A DNA stretch of 7,389 bases from an uncultured Eubacteriales bacterium. GTDB lineage: Bacteria; Bacillota_I; Bacilli_A; RF39; UBA660. The position numbers were made by a program, and so were the translations under genes. Shown here piece after piece: positions 6,127 to 7,389 of the stretch. The stretch is taken from assembly GCA_900313345.1 (NCBI GenBank), contig OMQW01000043.1, positions 1 through 7,389 on the forward strand, read 5' to 3'. How positions within the stretch are numbered: position 1 is the first letter of the stretch; each line of letters starts with the position of its first letter. The notes beneath the pieces were generated by a model. It was not told the origin of the DNA. It made no database searches and saw nothing but the letters and a program-made list of their open reading frames with translations.

Positions 6127-7203
6127 TTAGTTTTTAATTATATTTAAAATTATTCCTATACTTATAGTACTAATAATAAAAGAAGAACCTCCATAACTAA
6201 TAAAAGGCAAAGTAACACCTGTTATTGGTATTAAACTAGTAGCAACCATTAGATTCATAATCATTTGAAAAGCAAGTTGGAAAGTAAGTCCAAAAAGTAA
6301 ATATTTTTTAAAACTATTCTCTTCTTTTAAAGAACATTTAATAGAAATATAAATAATACTAGAAAATAAAAATAATATTATTAAACAGCCAACTATTCCA
6401 AGCTCTTCAACTATAATAGAAAATATAAAATCAGTTTGAGGTTCAGGTAGAAAGAATTCTTTCTGAACACTATTAAATAATCCTCTACCAAGTAATCCAG
6501 AAGGACCAATTGCATATAAACTTTGAATAATCTGAAACCCAGAATCAAGTGGATCATTCCAAGGATTAATAAAGGAAGTAATTCTTTTCATTCTATAAGG
6601 AGCTATTATAATTAAAGAAGTAAATCCAAATAATCCTAATATAAACATTAAATAAAAAAATTTCTTTTTAGCACCACTAATAAATATCATAGCAAGTATA
6701 GTAATAAAAATAATAGTAGCAGTACCTAAATCAGGCTCAAGCATAATTAAAAAAAAGACTATAAAAAGAATAAATAAAAGTGGTAAAACACCATCTTTAA
6801 AACTTCTCATATTATTATTGCTTAAGTATTTGCTAGCATAAATAATTAAAGTAAGTTTAGAAAGTTCAGAAGGTTGAATACCAAAAGGTCCAATCATAAA
6901 CCAGCTCCTAGAACCATTCATAGTTTTACCAATAAAAGGAACGATAACAAGAATTAAAAGTATAATAGAAATAAAAAGTAATTTATTACATTTATTATAT
7001 AAAATATCTAAATCAAAGAGAGATAATTTATAAACTAAGAATAAAGATATAATTATAAATAAACTTTGCATCTTAACATAATGAAAACTATCATTAAATC
7101 TAAATAAAGCCCAAACAGAAGAAGAAGAATAAATCATTAATAACCCAAATAAAACTAAAAATATAAAAGAATATAAAACTATCTTATAATACATATTTTT
7201 CAT
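6127..7203 (-). CDS. ftsW: SEDS peptidoglycan glycosyltransferase, FtsW/SpoVE type
   Basis: SEDS proteins polymerise lipid II into glycan strands in the cytoplasmic membrane together with a class B PBP; FtsW serves division, RodA elongation, SpoVE sporulation. This 358-residue protein is almost entirely hydrophobic segments with short charged loops (about ten membrane helices). Conserved stretches are MIYSSSS (23-29), GSRSWFMIGPFGIQPSELSK (97-116), EPDLGTA (156-162), PWNDPLDSGFQIIQSLYAIG (214-233), FLPEPQTDFIFSIIVEELG (251-269), which carries the likely catalytic Asp258, and ITGVTLPFISYGGSS (327-341). PEPQTDFIF and ITGVTLPFISYGGSS look more like FtsW/SpoVE than RodA; which of the two is undecided. 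The ATG at 7201-7203 has AGGTG 5 nt upstream. Only about 30 nt separate it from the serpin terminator; a weak TATATT (7211-7216) is a possible -10 without a clear -35. Confidence 0.92.
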   Translation of the reverse strand: MKNMYYKIVLYSFIFLVLFGLLMIYSSSSVWALFRFNDSFHYVKMQSLFIIISLFLVYKLSLFDLDILYNKCNKLLFISIILLILVIVPFIGKTMNGSRSWFMIGPFGIQPSELSKLTLIIYASKYLSNNNMRSFKDGVLPLLFILFIVFFLIMLEPDLGTATIIFITILAMIFISGAKKKFFYLMFILGLFGFTSLIIIAPYRMKRITSFINPWNDPLDSGFQIIQSLYAIGPSGLLGRGLFNSVQKEFFLPEPQTDFIFSIIVEELGIVGCLIILFLFSSIIYISIKCSLKEENSFKKYLLFGLTFQLAFQMIMNLMVATSLIPITGVTLPFISYGGSSFIISTISIGIILNIIKN

Positions 7204-7233
7204 ATAAACACCTAATATATATTACTGAAATAA

Positions 7234-7263
7234 AAAAAGAATTATTCGTAAATAATTCTTTTT
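7234..7263 (-). terminator. Terminator of the serpin gene (possibly bidirectional)
   Basis: A perfect 13-bp inverted repeat (7234-7246 against 7251-7263) closes a 4-nt loop. Read on the minus strand it begins 4 nt after the serpin stop, and the T-rich run at its 3' side has seven T. The plus strand also ends in five T, so it could work in both directions, but no plus-strand gene is visible here to need it. Confidence 0.9.
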
Positions 7264-7267
7264 ATAC

Positions 7268-7389
7268 TTATGGATTATAAACAGTACCAGTAAACCAAAC
7301 TTCTCCTGTTTCTTTATCTCTAATTACAAACATAAATGGCTTATCAATATTTATATTTGTTATCTCATCACTTGGTCTTGCAGATTTAA
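7268..7389 (-). CDS. Serpin family protein, C-terminal fragment
   Basis: Only the last 39 codons lie in the window; the rest is beyond 7389. Serpins are suicide inhibitors of proteases, trapping the enzyme after cleavage in the reactive-centre loop. The fragment contains INIDKPFMFVI, which fits the serpin signature pattern, then RDKETGEVWFTGTVYNP, matching the usual ending ...FIRDxxTGxxLFxGRVxNP and finishing in the characteristic Asn-Pro. By loop length in known serpins (about 34-36 residues from P1 to the end), the scissile bond should fall near residues 3-6 of the fragment (SARPS), so the inhibitory hinge is out of view and target specificity cannot be read. Bacterial serpins are scattered and often found in gut or thermophilic species. 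The gene ends before its own terminator and is separate from the ftsW group. Confidence 0.9.
   Translation of the reverse strand, partial: KSARPSDEITNINIDKPFMFVIRDKETGEVWFTGTVYNP

Noticed and set aside
1..7389. Mycoplasma-type code with TGA as Trp
   Set aside because: Trp is written TGG in rpsB and ftsW, and TGA serves as the stop of the COG2509-type gene at the expected family length.
1..7389. CRISPR arrays, insertion sequences, tRNA or rRNA genes
   Set aside because: No spaced direct repeats, transposase-like frames with terminal repeats, or tRNA-like cloverleaf sequences were seen. The one clear short direct repeat is explained by the infC attenuator.

Overview
The window comes from a very AT-rich bacterium that uses the standard bacterial code: TGG encodes Trp, and TGA ends one gene. 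Strong AGGAGG-type ribosome binding sites, a Firmicutes-style L20 leader with a transcription attenuator, and the protein sequences point to a low-GC Firmicutes/Bacilli lineage, possibly one of the gut-associated Mollicutes-like groups. That placement is inference. All genes lie on the minus strand, so transcription runs from the right end to the left end. Coding is dense and no gene-free stretch exceeds 300 bases.

Right end (7389 to about 7230): the last 39 codons of a serpin (serine protease inhibitor) gene, closed by a strong hairpin terminator. Next comes a compact three-gene group (7203 to 3345): a SEDS-family cell-wall polymerase (FtsW/SpoVE type), a BaiN/HI0933-type flavoprotein, and a COG2509-type FAD-dependent dehydrogenase. 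The two flavoprotein genes overlap by one base (TAATG) and are probably translationally coupled.

Middle (3348 to 2410): a near-consensus sigma-A promoter overlaps the stop codon of the last flavoprotein gene and drives infC-rpmI-rplT (IF3, L35, L20). Its leader of about 140 nt folds by eye into three abutting hairpins, the last being a Rho-independent terminator. A 10-nt direct repeat of the terminator's 3' arm upstream allows a competing antiterminator. This matches the known L20-autoregulated attenuation of Firmicutes infC operons. IF3 appears to start at a non-canonical AUC codon placed 8 nt after GGAGG.

Left part (2412 to 1): rplT is followed after a 94-nt, potentially structured gap by rpsB (S2), then by tsf (EF-Ts), whose 3' end is cut by the window edge. 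Both L20 and S2 carry long Lys/Glu-rich C-terminal extensions ending in a similar ~33-residue helix-turn-helix segment resembling the Rho N-terminal (Rho_N/SAP-like) motif. This shared tail on two different ribosomal proteins is the most unusual protein-level feature here. The segment makes translation machinery (IF3, L35, L20, S2, EF-Ts), with regulation at the L20 leader and perhaps also at the rplT-rpsB gap.
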